A DNA stretch of 64,000 nt from Varroa destructor (GCF_002443255.2 NW_019211456.1:54725743-54789742); one strand, 5' to 3'; positions 1 through 25,600 are shown, counted from the first letter of the stretch. Made by a program: numbers and translations. Notes: a model not told the origin generated them from the sequence alone.

Positions 1-3000
1 GTGCTGATTCTTGGCACTCATATCCGTTGACTGATCCTGCAGGATTCTTAGAATTTTCACTTCGTCTCTAAAATTCGTTGTACCTTGAATTTTATTGCAA
101 TGGTAAAACATATGGATTTTGCCTTTAAAATGTCTACAAGCTGCTTTGAATAGCGTATCTTATCCATACTAGTGTAGATTTATGGTCAAATGGATTTTTA
201 ACAAAGTGGCTACACTTACTAACATAATTAGGACGTCACTCCTCTCTTTTGCTCCGTGAAGATTTCTAATAGTCAGATAAGGAGCGAGGTAATATGAGGG
301 CTCCGTACGCGTGGCACATCGATTTACTGAAAAGCCAAGGTGCAAGTTAAACCTTTAAGGTCTTTGACGTCAGCTCTACCGTTTAAACTCAAGCGTTTGC
401 GTACAATAGCATGGATGGTAGCTGATAAGATTGGGCTGTCGCTTATAGTGACCCGCCTAACCAGATTTGGAGACTCAACCGGATTTCATTAAATGCATCA
501 CGATTTGTCAACGCCAAGGGCACTTTGGCTTCTCCTATGCGTGAAGCGATGTATAGAAAAAGCAGCACGAATTACCTCTTGCTGACTGATTGGGAAGAAA
601 GGATGACAATACCAGAAGGCGCACATCAATATCAGCGATTGTTGACGTGTAAGAACGTGGCACAGAGTAACAAAAGGCGTAACAAGGTTGAGGGTTCAAC
701 AAACTAAAAAGGAGTTTTGAATGTTCAAAGCGAGAGGTTACGGAAAAAAGTTATCAAGGACAAATGAAAATTTGCGATCACAGTAACTACAACCAAGCTA
801 AGCTTGGGTTAAAATAGAGACAACAAGAAATTTTCCTAGAAGTTTTTAATTACAGACATCATTAAAATTTGGACGTGTTCCCACGGGTGTTGCGAAAAAG
901 TTACTGGTTAATTATATAAAATCATATCAGTAGCTCGATACACAAAATACTTATCCAAAACTGTTATCCGTGATTCAGCCGACTGATTTTTTGCAGGAAC
1001 TAAAATTGCCATTTTAGTGCATACGGTTTTACTGTAAGTTAGTATTTCCTCTTTGACGAAGCATTTTTTGTGATCCAAGAGTTCTCATTAATCGCTCGAA
1101 AACCTGGGAAGTGAAGAGTCGCCTTGTTGCCTTTGTAATACTATTTTATCTGAATCAGATTATTTTACTGCTATTTACCATGTCTGCAGTTTGGGTCGTT
1201 AATAAGACTAATGGCTCACTGGCATCTTCAGAAATAGTGACGTGATAATTTTTGAACGATGGAGCGCTTGTTGAGTGCAGTTGTTTTTTAGTCTACTTCT
1301 AAAGAATGTTATGGTAGTTCATCGGTAGCTATCCATATATTGACACATAACATGTTGTTTGAGATGTAATTTTGGCATGTAATTCATCCGTTATGAGCAA
1401 ATGAAGCCGGTTTTTTTGTGCAGCGGTTGTGTGTATGCGAATTAACGTATACAGGTTTTAAGGCTACACTTCTTGCTATACATATAAGTCATTCAGCGCG
1501 TTTTCATTCGATGGACAGCTAAAAATATTCCCGAGTTATAAGGTCCTTAAAATTGAAAATCTGATACACAGGCCACCCCTTTTTGTCGAAAAGGCACAAA
1601 AGTCTATCTGACCTTTACCTTTATGTTAAAGAAAGGACCGATCGACTCAAAACTGAGACGCCTCGATTTATAGCCCAGTCTACTATTTGGGTAACCGAAT
1701 TGTTACATGCTACACATAAATGCAAGTTGAGTCTTAAATTATGTGTTCGACACATGTGCTCGTTACATTCAGTTCCGCTGCTGCATTCTTTAGCTTTCAC
1801 ATTGGTTTACCTTACCCCTATTTCTTTTTCCGATATCAGCAAATTGTAATATTGTTTATTGCGGGTGTAATTTCTGTTTAAAACTTCGCAGTTTGACTGA
1901 AACGTACATACGATCGTCCGACGCCATGTAAGCTGCTGTGCTTTATGTCCTGAAGACCTGAAGAAGGTCGCATTGTACATAACTTTCCTACAAATTTCTT
2001 AATTAAAGACGATTTAACTCCATGTAAGTATTCCGTGTAAGATTTATTTTTGTAGAGGCGCTATTTTGTCATAATATTTAAGGTAAAAGGAACTTGTGCA
2101 AAGTGCCCCTAAAAAAATAATGAGTTTTTAAGCAATTTGGCAAGATTTATGACTTGAGTTTTTCAACAGACAGAAAAAGGTTATGTATGTAAATTTTAAA
2201 CAAATGAACGGTGCATCAAGGTTGTGTATGAGAAGCGTTAAGGCAATGCTTTGTTGAAGGGAACTGCCTTGTTGTAAAGGTGTCACGTACGTTTGCCAGG
2301 TGCAGTAAGAATGGCGCACTGAAGGTCAATCAGAAAAACAACGGATGGTTCATGAAATGTGAACATGTTTTGGATTTCGTAGGCTGTTCGCCGTGACAAT
2401 CTTTCGTGAACTTTCTAGTGAGCTATTCAAATGCCCGAAGACTCTATGCAAATCACTGAAGCTCACCACCATACAATGGATATGTTGGTTTGAAGCCAGT
2501 TTGATACTTCGTTTGCTTAGTAATATGGTTTTGCAGCGTTTGTGTACTTCAATATGTAGACGACCTACTAGCAGTAAAATTTTCTTAAAATCTATAGTGT
2601 GGTACCCCACAGCTGATTTTGATTTCTTTAATTTACTTAATACCAGCTGCGACTTTCTTTCAAAGTTGAACATGTAAATCCGTGCAGTTTAAGAGCTGTT
2701 ATTATGTTGCGTGTGTTTTGTGAAAAAAATATTTTCAAATTCTCATAATTTTTAAAAGCCAATGTTATTATTTTGTTGTGTATGTGTAAATACAATGAAC
2801 GGATATTCTGTGTATATATATAACAGCAAGCAAGATTTGTACAAAAGTACATATAGAAAGCGGTGATTCAATCGTTCATTTGTCGGTTTTTTTTTGAGGA
2901 GAAGTAAAAATAGGCTGTAAACGTTAAGGCGCACTACGCAATTTACAATATCATTCTTCTAAATTGCATGGCACACTGATTGCCTTAGACTGCTATTTGA

Positions 3001-6000
3001 CAGTGTTGTGGCGGTGAAAATACCGAAGCTGATCATGCGCAGGTCCACTGAAATCGTCAAATTTTGTTTATAGATATGTACAAAGAATAATAATCCCCGA
3101 AATAGAACGCAACAATATAGTCGTAACAGATAAGTCATTTATTTTCAATAACCACTAGTTATCTGGTATAGAAGTAAGGTTTTAACATATTTTAGATAAG
3201 ATTTTCCTCATCGTGCATTAGTATGCCCTTTTTATGTTAGGACATGAGATTATTATCAGTATTTGCGCGACCTACGAAGATCAAGTAATGCAATAACATC
3301 TACAAATCCTAGTAAAATTTCATCGGCAGCTAGAATATAAGCAAAATGTGAACTGTGTCTTCGAGTTTTAGCATCAAGAAAGTATTTTAATTTACTCTGG
3401 AAGACCCCCAGTGCTCTTTTTTGCAAGAAAATCTGCACTAGTGTGCCTAGTGTGTGTTAAAAAGTAACCCAAATAGATACCAATATTATAATTGACTAAG
3501 TGAAACATTCGTCGATATTTTCGTGATAAAAGCAGCTCTGACTTACGAATAACGGCTTCGTGTACAACTCGCAGTGCTTATTTTTTAGGTTTGAAAGCGG
3601 TAGTTCATGTATACAAGACACAGTAGGTTGTATATGGGAATACTGTAGATTATAGAATAATCGTCCTCATCATGTGTCCATAATCTTTATCGATGTGTAT
3701 CCGGTGCCGGAGCGTCACAGTAAAAAGTAATTCGATCGGAGCATTGACTCACAAGTATCGAGCGCTTCATATTGGAAATAACTGAAATGGCAAGTAGTGC
3801 TGCGAGCAAGTGTGCGTAATCATATAAATCTATTTGTGTTGTATGAAGTATGTGGCAACTAGTGGAAATCATCGAATACGAGGTCGAACAAAAGGAACTC
3901 TATTTTGTTCAAGATGGTGATGATCAGGCGTCCGGTTTTGCTTCCGTCAGTAATGAAAATTGCGTAACGTCTCGTTGTTGCTATAATACACTGAAATGGA
4001 ATCCTTGTATTAGCACAGTATGCAACAAGGAACATGTAGGGCTGGATTATGAGTCAACCAAGGAAGACGGTTCGATCAGCTGCGTTAAAGACCTTCAATG
4101 GAGACCCAGGAAGAGGTATACGAGTAACAGAGGAAACAAATTATACTATTGGTTTCATCCCTTTTAATCTGAGATCAACACTATACAAGCAGAAGATCAG
4201 AAATACCTATTAACCACAAATTTACTAACCAAGTTTAAGCGGTAGAAGTTCACAATCTAAGTCTGCCGACCCACGGATCTACCTTCTAAATCCTTCATAG
4301 TGTAATGTTATTGACACTACATCATTTAAACTCCATGAAACTAAACCAGGTCCAAATTATATCACTTTTTATCGCTGAATCTCTACCTTTTAGTAGCACA
4401 AACACAAAAAGTATAAAAAACACCCATGTGCAATCCTTATTGTCTCATGTCGAGGCACAAACTTGAGGATGTTAATGCGTTTTATAGCCATAGCTTACAA
4501 AGAAGTTTTACTCAACTATGTCCATTTGAAACAATGAAATCTACGCAGTTTAAAAAGAGTAACAATAGATGTTGGTCTTTGCACCTAAATAAACGAGTTT
4601 AGAGGTTGTACCAGGATTGAAAGTGAAACATGTCATTAATAGTCAAACAAGGTTTTACTGTAAAAACGATGTTAAAGGAATATAAAATACTTAACTAGCA
4701 AGTATACTGCTGGGAAAATTATGTGAAAGTGAAAATCGCTGGCGCCCAGAGGGTAAAGTCCGAAAACTTTTGGTTGAATACGAATGTATTTTTGTTGGAC
4801 ATGAAAAACCTGAACGTGCGAGTAATTCCCTAATGCAGAGAAGTTTACCAGAGAGATTGCGGCTTCTGTTTTTAGTGATTCGTGATTGTACAAATGGACT
4901 ACTTCGACAGCAGCGAAGTCATATACGCAGGCGATATATTTGAAGAGAGGAACGAGCTGAACAAAAGCCGATACGATAGCGAATCTCCTTGTGCTTAAAC
5001 CTTTGCGAAATTCAAATGTCGGAAGATAAACTTGTGCTCGAGTAACTATTTGTATTGCAAGACGTGCCTCTCAGAAATATTTTACATATAATATTTTCAC
5101 CAATGCTTCCTTTGAAATGTACCTTCATACTTTCGTGTTAAAAAATCGCTAATTGCAGTAATATCCATTAATTTTTTACTGTTAGATTATGGACGCTGGT
5201 AAATTCAGTGTAACATGCACATTTTTTTCCGCGTGTCCCAAAAACCTATATTGTGTCAACTACCTGTTTTTATGTCCATTTAAATCCATTATACCATATA
5301 TTTACACATTTTAAAAATTCGTAAGCACGTGACCACGTATCGATTTAATTAGTTAATAGTGTATCTGTATGCCTATACCGTTTTCTACTGCGGGCAATAG
5401 TTATGGTCACTAAATTCCTGATAACAAATGATGTCCAAGGTGTATGCCGAATTATTGTGTAATAAGGTGCTTTTGCGCTTCTCTCGAATCTTTTTTCAGC
5501 CAATTTTCTCAAAAATACATGCTTTCAAATATTTAATTAAAAGATATTATGAAATAATTGGGTCGAATAGGCCATATGGCATGAAGCCCGCTAAGATATA
5601 TTTGGTTAATAGCGAAGGCGCAATTTGGTCCACACGTCCGTGGAAGTCGTGACAAGGCCTGCCTCTTGGTAAAACAAGTTATGGTTTGTGTTTCTAAGAG
5701 AGTTCGCGAGTCATGTCAAATAAGCTTCGTTAGGAGGGCCGCCTTCGCGTCGATGCATCCGCAGCGGGTTGTCCCTTGCCCAAAGAAGCTAGGGACTGAA
5801 CTGCTGCAGTCACGCGTAGGTGCCGAAGAAGCCAGCAAAGCGGATATAGCTAGCTAATTTAGTAACATAATGTAATCCTGTTAAATTCATAAAGGCATAG
5901 ATACGACCTTGAAGGCAATAAACAACTATCACTTCTAAGTACAGTCAAAGCTGCAAGACAAAATGTTATTTTGAATTCAGGTGTGATGATACAGTTTCTT

Positions 6001-8055
6001 TGCTAATAGAATTATAATATATACGTGAATGGGCCGGTGAGTGAAGCACGAAACTGTTTGGCTTTAAAAGCGCCGATATACTGGCTCATATAATTTTAAT
6101 TTTTTAATAATTTAATAAAAATAATAAATCTAAAAAGAGGAGACAAAAACGACGTACGGGTTTACGAATCTTCAAACGTGCTTGTGATTAGGAATGAAAT
6201 GCGTGCCACTAAAGGTTTTCGGGAATATACTATAATTAATAAGAAAAATTAGATACTGTGTGGTACGGAACTTCAGTCACCATTCTTATATGATGTGCAC
6301 CTTGTTAGAGGAATTTAGGTTGAATATGCTCACGGTTGTTGATTCTTTGCGTAAGTGAATCCTAGCTGATGTTTGCTGTTGAGTTGTGGCCGATTGTCTT
6401 GCGAATGTTGGAGCCCTGGAGGTGAGAAACTACATTTTCTGTTCCATACAAGACAAATTAAAAGTGAAAGTAAGTATTATTGGAATTAAAAAAAGGTCAA
6501 AATATGGGCTGTCGACAACAAAAAGCAAATAAATACATACATCGCTTTGTTAAGCTTGCCGTAAGTCCGAAGTAGTTAATAATAGTAAATCTGCCTTTGA
6601 AAAAGCACACGTAGATTCTACCTAGATGCTGATGTTTTACATATGGAGGGACTTCACATATGAGGTATTCTTAGATATTATCTGCTAATATTATATGCCG
6701 TGCATTATTAGAGAAGAGTTACGCAGTACCTAAACAACAGTCTAGTTACAATTAAGCTGAAGTTCCTTAACCCATTTATGGTGTTACTAGTAGACTCTTA
6801 TAGTGTATAATTAGGGTACATTTTGTCGGCAAAATTTGATTAGAAGTACGTTCTGCGCAGCATGACAACACCCACAACAGACAAAATTTCAAGTCACAGA
6901 AGCCATGGTCTGAGTACAGTACAAGCTTTAGCACGAGAAAACCTCTGCGGTAGACACTGTTCGTTCCGGTCAAAGTCAACACGCAAATATCAAAAATACG
7001 AGGTTATAACCTATTTTCGTACGTGTTTAACCTATAGAAATTAATATAATTTGTGTACCAGCGGTATTATTTTGATCGCTTGGTTTCTTTATTTGGTACT
7101 TATGATTGTCGATATAGGATTTAGATGTAGTTGTGTTTTTATTTGCAGGATCAAGATTTACAAAAACTAAAATTAGGGTTGCATCTCAAGAAACGCCGCC
7201 TTTCCAGGATATAGATAGAGACTATAAAGGTGTGGTAGAGTTAAACTAAGAACATATAGCACATTCTTCATAAATATAGCACTGCGCATACTTAGACAAA
7301 TTCAAACTGACGAAAACCGCACAAACGTTTTGATCGCTAAGGGAAAACCACTGCGCAGTAACATTTGATTCCTCCAGTATATTAGAATAAGTGTAACTGA
7401 ATAATCTTTAATAGAATCAGTGATAATTAGAGGAAAATTTTCGCAGATGACTCATTGTGGGGGTTGTCAAATTTATTTGTACTTAATTGTTAAGTAAACT
7501 ACCGAATCGAAAAGAAAAACTCCATGCTATTTATTGCACTCTATGCAACGCAGGAAGAAGTCTATAAAGATAAGATGCTTTACGTGTCTGCTATAAAAAT
7601 TGGAAAGCGGCATGAGAACGAACAGAAAATGGCGTTACAGGTTTTGTGGAAAATGTTATTTTAAAAGAATGAAAGAAATGTGTATATCAATGACCCTACT
7701 TTTGAAGTAAGTTTCCATTGATTTTTTCCCAAGCTCACTAAAAGTTTCCTAATATTTTTGTCTCCATTTTTCTAAACCTTATTACCTGAGAAAATAGGGC
7801 TGAAAAGGACTAAGCATGAATATACCGAAAGCGGTAATTTATCCGTCAATTACAAATTCCCACAAATGTCAAAAAAGTAAGAACGTTTCTAAAGAAGCAA
7901 GTGTTTAGAAATGTTTCGTTGCTGTGGGAAAATAAACAAGTATTTTGAAGTTATCGTTGAAAATTATCAATTTTGTATGCGAAATTACCTTCTTTTTAGC
8001 TCTGTTAGAAGTACCCTAATTACATTTCAATGCATTTTGTTTTTAATCATTTCAG
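1..8055. other. AT-rich non-coding stretch, no gene recognised
   Basis: I see no exon here that I can assign to a family. Short open frames exist, the longest being at 2350-2677 on both strands and at 3850-4167 on +, but none has a recognisable motif or splice pattern. The missing first exon(s) and promoter of the SRPK gene that starts at 8056 may lie here or outside the window. No convincing N-terminal SRPK exon (a basic RKKR-type stretch ending in a phase-2 donor) could be picked out by eye. Confidence 0.5.
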
Positions 8056-19144
<11,089 letters not shown>

Positions 19145-21690
19145 ACCTATATCCGCTGAAGGAGTTCTTTTCAAAAATCTGTGAGGCCTCTGGACCAGTT
19201 CGAGCCAGAAGATAGAAAGCGATATGCGGTAAACTGGGGCGCTGAAACGGATTACCTAAAAGTAAGACACCAAAGCGTGGTAGGTGTTCCTTATACTTAA
19301 AAACAAGCGAGATTGGAAGATGGCTTGGTATGAATTTATCGATTACCGCTATGTAGGGAGATGTTACTGCAAACAGCGCATATAATGGACCGATACGGGG
19401 CAAATGCCTGTACGTCATTCGATTAATGGATGCCGGTGTGTCGGCACCGTAAATGGGAATACAATGAACGACTAGTTGCCGGTGTTTGTGATAGCGAAGT
19501 TGATGAAAGCTAAATTGACTGAAGAAAGAAGCAGAGCTGTCAGCAGGATTTGAGCACTCATAGTGGACCATCATGGACCAAGCGAAAAAGCAAGGATGAT
19601 CGAGAAAAACGAAAAGACCGAAGTATATAATATTAGAAGGTCAGCCAGTCGTGGTAATATACTATTGTTAGTCTTAGTATTCTGCTAAGGAGGGGAACGA
19701 GGACGATGATAACTATTAGTGTTATTATTTTTAAATAGCGACCGTAGATTAAGACAACCAATTAGCACGGAAAACAAAAGGAAGTAGATAGGTGATAGCC
19801 GAAAATAACGTACCCAGTGGAGTAGGGAGTTTTCTAGATATACGAGAACGTAACAAACACGAACAATTAATTTAGTAAAATAATATGAATACTTCAATAT
19901 ACCAATTATATTTATTGCTGTTTGGTTTCAAGCAAAATACGGAAAGCGGAACGGAAGATTATAACATATAGCCACCTATATGTTAGGAAAAGTAGAAAAA
20001 ATCACTGTGCGAAGATGGAAAGCTCGATATACTAGCTGATCGTGGGTGACCAGTAAACTTATTATTATTAAAATGAACCATGCCGCGAGAGTAGGGCTGG
20101 CATATATCTGTATGTGAATACATGCTATTTGTGTATACGCGCCCAGCAACCAGAAGAGTATATAATAATGGCTTGGTTTCGTCCACATATTCATCAGTGC
20201 TGGTGGTCATGTTAGAAGGGCCAACGAACATTGGTAAAGTGAGAACTAATGAAGCGGCAAACTATAGAACAGGATGTTACGTCGAGGAAGCATATTAGCA
20301 AAGAGAAATAAAGCAACAAAAAAGAACGAATTATGAGGAAGAAGAGCGGGCGTTGTAAATGAAAGGAGGATAGCTGATCCGATAATCGTTGTCGATCGAA
20401 TTACAACGAACCCAAGGAAGATGATAACGAATCCGTAAAAGATGTCGTACGTTCAATTATGCATGCAAGACATGCATATGCAGACATAGTTGATCAAGAA
20501 TGTTGCCGCCGCTTGTTTTATAATTTGGGTCCGCAGTATGAGATATCTAGATGCGATGTAGTTTAAACTCTGCTGAAATAATGACTATCATTTATTGCTT
20601 ATCTATGGTCACAAAATTCAAGCAGGATTATGTGACGTCACGTCGTACTATAATATCGCGAATAATATTGAGATCCCTTAGCAATTCCAGATGAATCATA
20701 ATAGTAGTCGTATGTGTGTGTCGGACGGCCGTTGCGTTTTTTTTCATATGTACCCAAGAATGAATATGTGACCGGAAGTGAGGACTTCAAACGACATTTC
20801 TATTAAAGACATCTAACAAATTAGGCTGAGTCGTCGGACAAGCTATAACGAATCATGCCCAAAAACAAGCGGGAGTAAGTGTCTATAAAGGTAAATCAAT
20901 GCTAGCTTGAGGTGATCAAACTCATGTCTGTTTGTTTCGCCTTATGCTGATATCTTAAGGTGATAAAAATATTAGAAATCAGATCGATAAATGAAGATCC
21001 CCAAGGAAGATAGCAGCAACTGTTCTCTACTAGACATGCAAAGGCGCAGAACCACATAAAACATAAATATATTGATACCAATGGAACCAAGAAGGAAAAA
21101 CTAATTGTAACATAGGACGAAATTAGTGTCTGTCGTCACCATATTGCAAGCACTGCTTTATTTGGAATGTTATTAGCAAGTCGAACATAGTGTCATGCAC
21201 GTGTCGGACAATGGCGAGTGATGGCAGAAAGCAACAAACAAACAAAAACGGACAAATTATTTTGCAACCGCTACGTATCTTGCTCGCTCTTTGTGCAAAG
21301 ATTTGTTTGCTTACAGCAACGTGCACAAACTAACCAACAAAAATATCAATGAAAAATCATAATTACGCCGAAATTCATATAAATAATGAACCTCTTAACC
21401 AAATTGGCAAGGGAAAGGCCAAAATGAAGGAAAAAGAGATGCAGACAGAGAGAGGAAATAAGAATGAGGGGCCTCAATTCCATTTAGTATTTAAGAAAAG
21501 TAACCACCACCAAAGGTGATTGATGCCAACTTGGGGTACAGAAAGGGATTGTGGATAACTGTAATGGGGACATAACAAAAATCGGTGGAAACATATAGAC
21601 TCTGAGGAACGGTAACAGTGATTATCGGGTGTGTGTATATATACTGCTTTGTAAATCTACTATTCAAATAAAAGCACTCTCACTTAGAAA
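19145..21690 (+). other. SRPK: Probable long 3'UTR of SRPK
   Basis: No coding sequence is seen downstream of the SRPK stop. The plus strand is purine-rich over much of this stretch, unlike the introns. AATAAA hexamers occur at 20307-20312 and 21667-21672. The second is followed within about 40 bases by a T/GT-rich segment (cttcatctttgtgcctacgt), the usual layout of a cleavage site. Assignment as a transcribed 3'UTR is inference. Confidence 0.4.
21667..21672 (+). terminator. Candidate poly(A) signal for SRPK
   Basis: An AATAAA hexamer with a downstream GT-rich element. It is the better of two candidates; the other is at 20307-20312. Confidence 0.35.
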
Positions 21691-22346
21691 AAAATTCTTC
21701 ATCTTTGTGCCTACGTGTGCTCAGTACAAAACGTAACTGTAACGATTATTTATTACATTTTTGCTTTAAATGTGCAATTGATCTTTTTATTTTCATTAAT
21801 ATTACTATAATCAGACTTGCCATTACTGTATGTACTTAAACGTATTCACCACACATTTTACCAGTATGCATATCACATAGATATTACTAATCAGTTTCTG
21901 TTGCCGATATTGCTAATTTTCATTAATCTTCTTACTTCACTCTAGTTTTTACTTCGCCATATATTCAAGCTATATCGATTATATTAATTATACGGTGAAC
22001 ATATGGTATCTCTTAAATTTTCTTAATATATAGCACTGATTGTGATCATCCTGTAACAGCGACAGCGGAAAGTGTGTAGGGATTTTAGTAGAGTACTTCT
22101 AATAAATACTAACTAAAGCTATTTAACTGTTGTTATAAAATGAAATAATAACTGTTTCTAATGGCGGTGCAGAATAGAAAGATGTTTCAAAAGTTCTACG
22201 AAGTTTAACATTTCCAATGAAATGTGTTGTATCGTATTATATATAAACGAAGATCAGCATCCACAAAACAAAAATAGTTACATCCATAGATAATTAAACA
22301 GTCCTTTCTTTACTTCTAAAAATATTAAATTTTTATTTACGTATTT

Positions 22347-22380
<34 letters not shown>
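22347..22380. repeat. (TA)n microsatellite with one interruption
   Basis: A TA dinucleotide run of about 34 bases broken by a single tac. Confidence 0.95.
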
Positions 22381-23316
22381 ACAAAAATGGCTAACATTAC
22401 GCCATCTACGGGGTTTCTGAACTATAAAGTTCCAAAGGTCGAAATAGACTATTTTTTTAATCTCGGAGCCATATCTCGTTGTTTATCCGCCATGTGGCTA
22501 CAGTGGGAGGATTAGTGCACATGTGTACTCTGTCTCTAATGCTTTCAGCGCTCGTCTATAGGATTAGAAAGTTAATTCATTAGGAGGTTCTCTTTACTTT
22601 TTAATCTTCTTAATCTAATTTTTAACTTTTGAACAAGTAAAGACATCTTAGTCAACGTAGTCCTTCGCCTGTCTTTTTGAGAACTGACGCATTTCGCGAA
22701 GTGTTAGCCTTACTGGCTATGCTGAATTGTCGAAAGAAGTAATAATTAGATGGAATGACGTTCCGTGAGCGTTCACTATGTACCAATGCGGTGTGCGGTA
22801 CAGTAATGTCATTATCATTGACGTCGTCCTTTGCTAGTCCAAGGCCTTCTTGTATCAATTTTGTGGGTCAAAAATATGAAACTGTTAGCACAGCGATTTC
22901 CTGTAACTCTGTCCTGAGGTTTGATTAGCTCATAACCTAATACTCCCGTATCATCTCACTATATACAAAAGGCGCAGCCTTTGACCATGAATTCAGGCTT
23001 GCATTTTATAAAAGTAAAAAAATCAGTCCTCAATTGCCGGTGACAATCTTGTCTAAAAATTACTTTTTTCTTACAAGTAGCAAAAGGCATTTTGTTTGAC
23101 GTTTTTTTATTACACCGCCGAGTTCATGGGGGTTTACTTCCCTTCCTTTTTTTTTCAATCTTTGTTATGTATGGGAAAAATCGGCAACAGTTCCCTGGAG
23201 TACTTCTAGCTATATAGAGAGCTATCGGGTGGATTGCACCCCATTTTCCACAAGTAGTATTTGCAGCTCGTCATTGGCTTTCTGGAGCATGGGTTGTCGT
23301 TCAATTGAAATTAACG

Positions 23317-23369
23317 ATTTTGAAGCCTAAAGCGAACGTGCAGTAAACGTTCGTTTTAGGCTTCAAAAT
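23317..23369. repeat. Near-perfect inverted repeat (23-bp stem, 7-nt loop)
   Basis: The left arm at 23317-23339 begins attttgaagcctaaagcg. The right arm at 23347-23369 ends taggcttcaaaat. The arms are reverse complements at 22 of 23 positions, and the one difference (G opposite T) would be a G-U wobble in RNA. The loop is gcagtaa. No open frame spans it. Confidence 0.9.
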
Positions 23370-25229
23370 TTCTTGTTTTGCCTTGGCAACGTTTTTCCCA
23401 GTGCGAAAATAGTGAAAACAATGCCAAATCAGCATTTTTTGGAGCCCCATGATTGAAGGTACTGGATCACCACTTCTTCAACGACAAAAACTCAATTAAC
23501 GCAACAAGATACACGCCCGCCAAACGACAGTTAAAAATCATACTGGGAAGTGTTAACCAGATACAATCGACCGATCCTACGTTAGCGCCATATCTTGACT
23601 CCGACGGAAACTTTCTAATCAACCTAATACATTTTCCATCACTCTATATACATCGCACCACTCACATCAGCTTTTCAATGTAAAAGAATGAAAGGCCCTC
23701 CATGTCGGTCATTCATGAATATCAACATGTGCCAGGTTGTACCTGATTAACCACAGTTCCAAAGAATAACATGGTTTCTATGTAGTTACTGCAATCCCTC
23801 CTCATCGACAACTTCAATAGACGCAGCTTATTTCTACTGTTTCTGTTTTCAGTTTCAGGATCCGGTCTAAGTTACAGGCGCTCACTTACATAAGCTCCGT
23901 GATGGTGTTATTTAATGATACTTAACATCTGTTGTTCGGATCGCGGAGGTATTACGGACCAAATAATGACTGCATTTGTAAATTTTAGTAATAGTGCTCA
24001 TTGCTGTAGATTCCATGCCAGTCCAAGAGTCAATTCAGACCGTTAAACCAACTGGTAAATTCGACTCCAAACCTATTCATCTCTTATTATTTTGAGGCTA
24101 TCCATAACATCTATGACATTATATGACCCTATATATATATGCTTCATGTGAATACCTTCTGTTTGAATATATAGAGCTATTTTTTCCAGCTAATTTGGAA
24201 TATTTCCTCTGTTTTGTTTCTGTGACCACACCTAAAAACGAAATTTTATCGCGATTAAAGCCTTAATTCGGGATTTAAACCATTCACGACTCATTCTCAG
24301 AATATATCTTCCCTATTCCGTAAGTAACCTTTTTAATAGTAACGGCTAAAAAGTGCAAAAAACGCAACAGTCTCAAGAAGACTAACCGCTGTGGCTGATC
24401 TATATGACTTAACTGACAACTGATATTTTTTTCTCCAAAACGGCCGTTAATTAAAAATTCGGATATATCGAAAATGTTTTTTCAGCAAGCTTCGATGATT
24501 TTTTGAGCTATTTAAATCTAAAACATACTAAGAATCTTCCAGCTTGCTTCATGAGAATCTATCTCGGATTTTTCAAAAGTCGCACGAAAAGTGCCAACAA
24601 TATAGACTATCAATTTCGCATAAAGCAAAAGCACAAAGTTTCTAATCTTGATGGAAATTGCGTCCAACATGAAGACAGTCGATAGTAGCTAATAAGAAAA
24701 ACGACGCATTTTTTCCACTGTACCGAATTTATTGTTTTGTTATTAAAAGAATAGGCTTTCTAAAGAAATTTCTTCATGAAAGGCGACTTAACGCATACCC
24801 GTTACCATAAACAGCTCGCGAAACTTATCCTGATTAAATTCTATATTGATACATTTAGATGGAGCGTATTTATATGAAGCATATTTTACATAATCAGTAC
24901 CATTCGTGCAAAAAACAAGCTTTTTTTGACAATTTTTCGAATGTGTTCAAGAAGTTCATTCGTATCATTCATTGCTATCGAATTGTTTCGTTATAATCAT
25001 ATTAGGTTTAATCCTTACTTACTGACAGCTTATTAATATATGTATTTACAATTGCCCGTATTGCTAATATTTATTTTCCTCGCGTTTATTTTACTCGAAT
25101 GTATATATCCCGTATATTAAACCTGTCTTGTATATTAGGCAGCTGATGGTTTTCTTTTTTTTAAGATCGTTTCCATGCAACGCAGGTTGTCTTGCCTATA
25201 GCGACTTCCAAAAGGTAGATGTCGCAACC

Positions 25230-25600
25230 ATATCTCCTAGGCTAGTTCGAAAGTAATAACAATGCTTCAAAATTTTCGTTTAGCCAACACAATGAAAAAA
25301 TGAGTTCTCGACACCCACTAGATTTCGCGTGTCCGAGTTTAAAGTGCTGCCGAAATAGCTCGTGATGTCTATATCACGTGAACCACTGACCTTATAACTG
25401 AGCAAACTGCCTGAAGGGGTTCAGTAGAGTCAAAGATAGAGTTTCGAACTTGTATAATGTACCTCCCCAGTCAACCATATGAGGCGTTAGAGCACCCTAA
25501 ATAGACTACTCTCTGTTAATTGGCCAAGAAGGCAGGTCGTAAACAATTGACTATTGTACGGCATTTTGAATGCGTGAAACAATTTCCCTTTTTCGCTACG
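25230..25600 (+). mobile_element. Degenerate mariner-like N-terminal transposase fragment
   Basis: At 25520-25585 the plus strand encodes LAKKAGRKQLTIVRHFECVK, which matches the second helix-turn-helix of mariner transposases (pattern ELAxKLGxSQxTIxRHLxAI). About 170 bases upstream another frame gives AAEIARDVYIT and then TEQTA, reminiscent of the first helix-turn-helix (AAEAARxI...SERTA). The spacing and order fit a mariner N-terminus broken by stops and shifts. No terminal repeat was identified. Confidence 0.45.

Larger units (their letters stand above)
21691..25229. other. Intergenic AT-rich stretch
   Basis: No gene is recognised. It contains a TA microsatellite at 22347-22380 and a near-perfect hairpin at 23317-23369, both listed separately. 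Confidence 0.55.

Noticed and set aside
2350..2677. Overlapping frames of about 95-107 codons on both strands
   Set aside because: No motif, no splice support and similar openness on both strands, as expected for chance in AT-rich sequence.
3850..4167. 105-codon ORF on + with ATG
   Set aside because: No recognisable domain, no homologue recalled and no nearby gene structure; kept out of the gene list.
7534..7587. Short frame MQRRKKSIKI considered as the missing SRPK N-terminal exon
   Set aside because: No splice donor in the required phase follows, and the frame ends after 17 codons.
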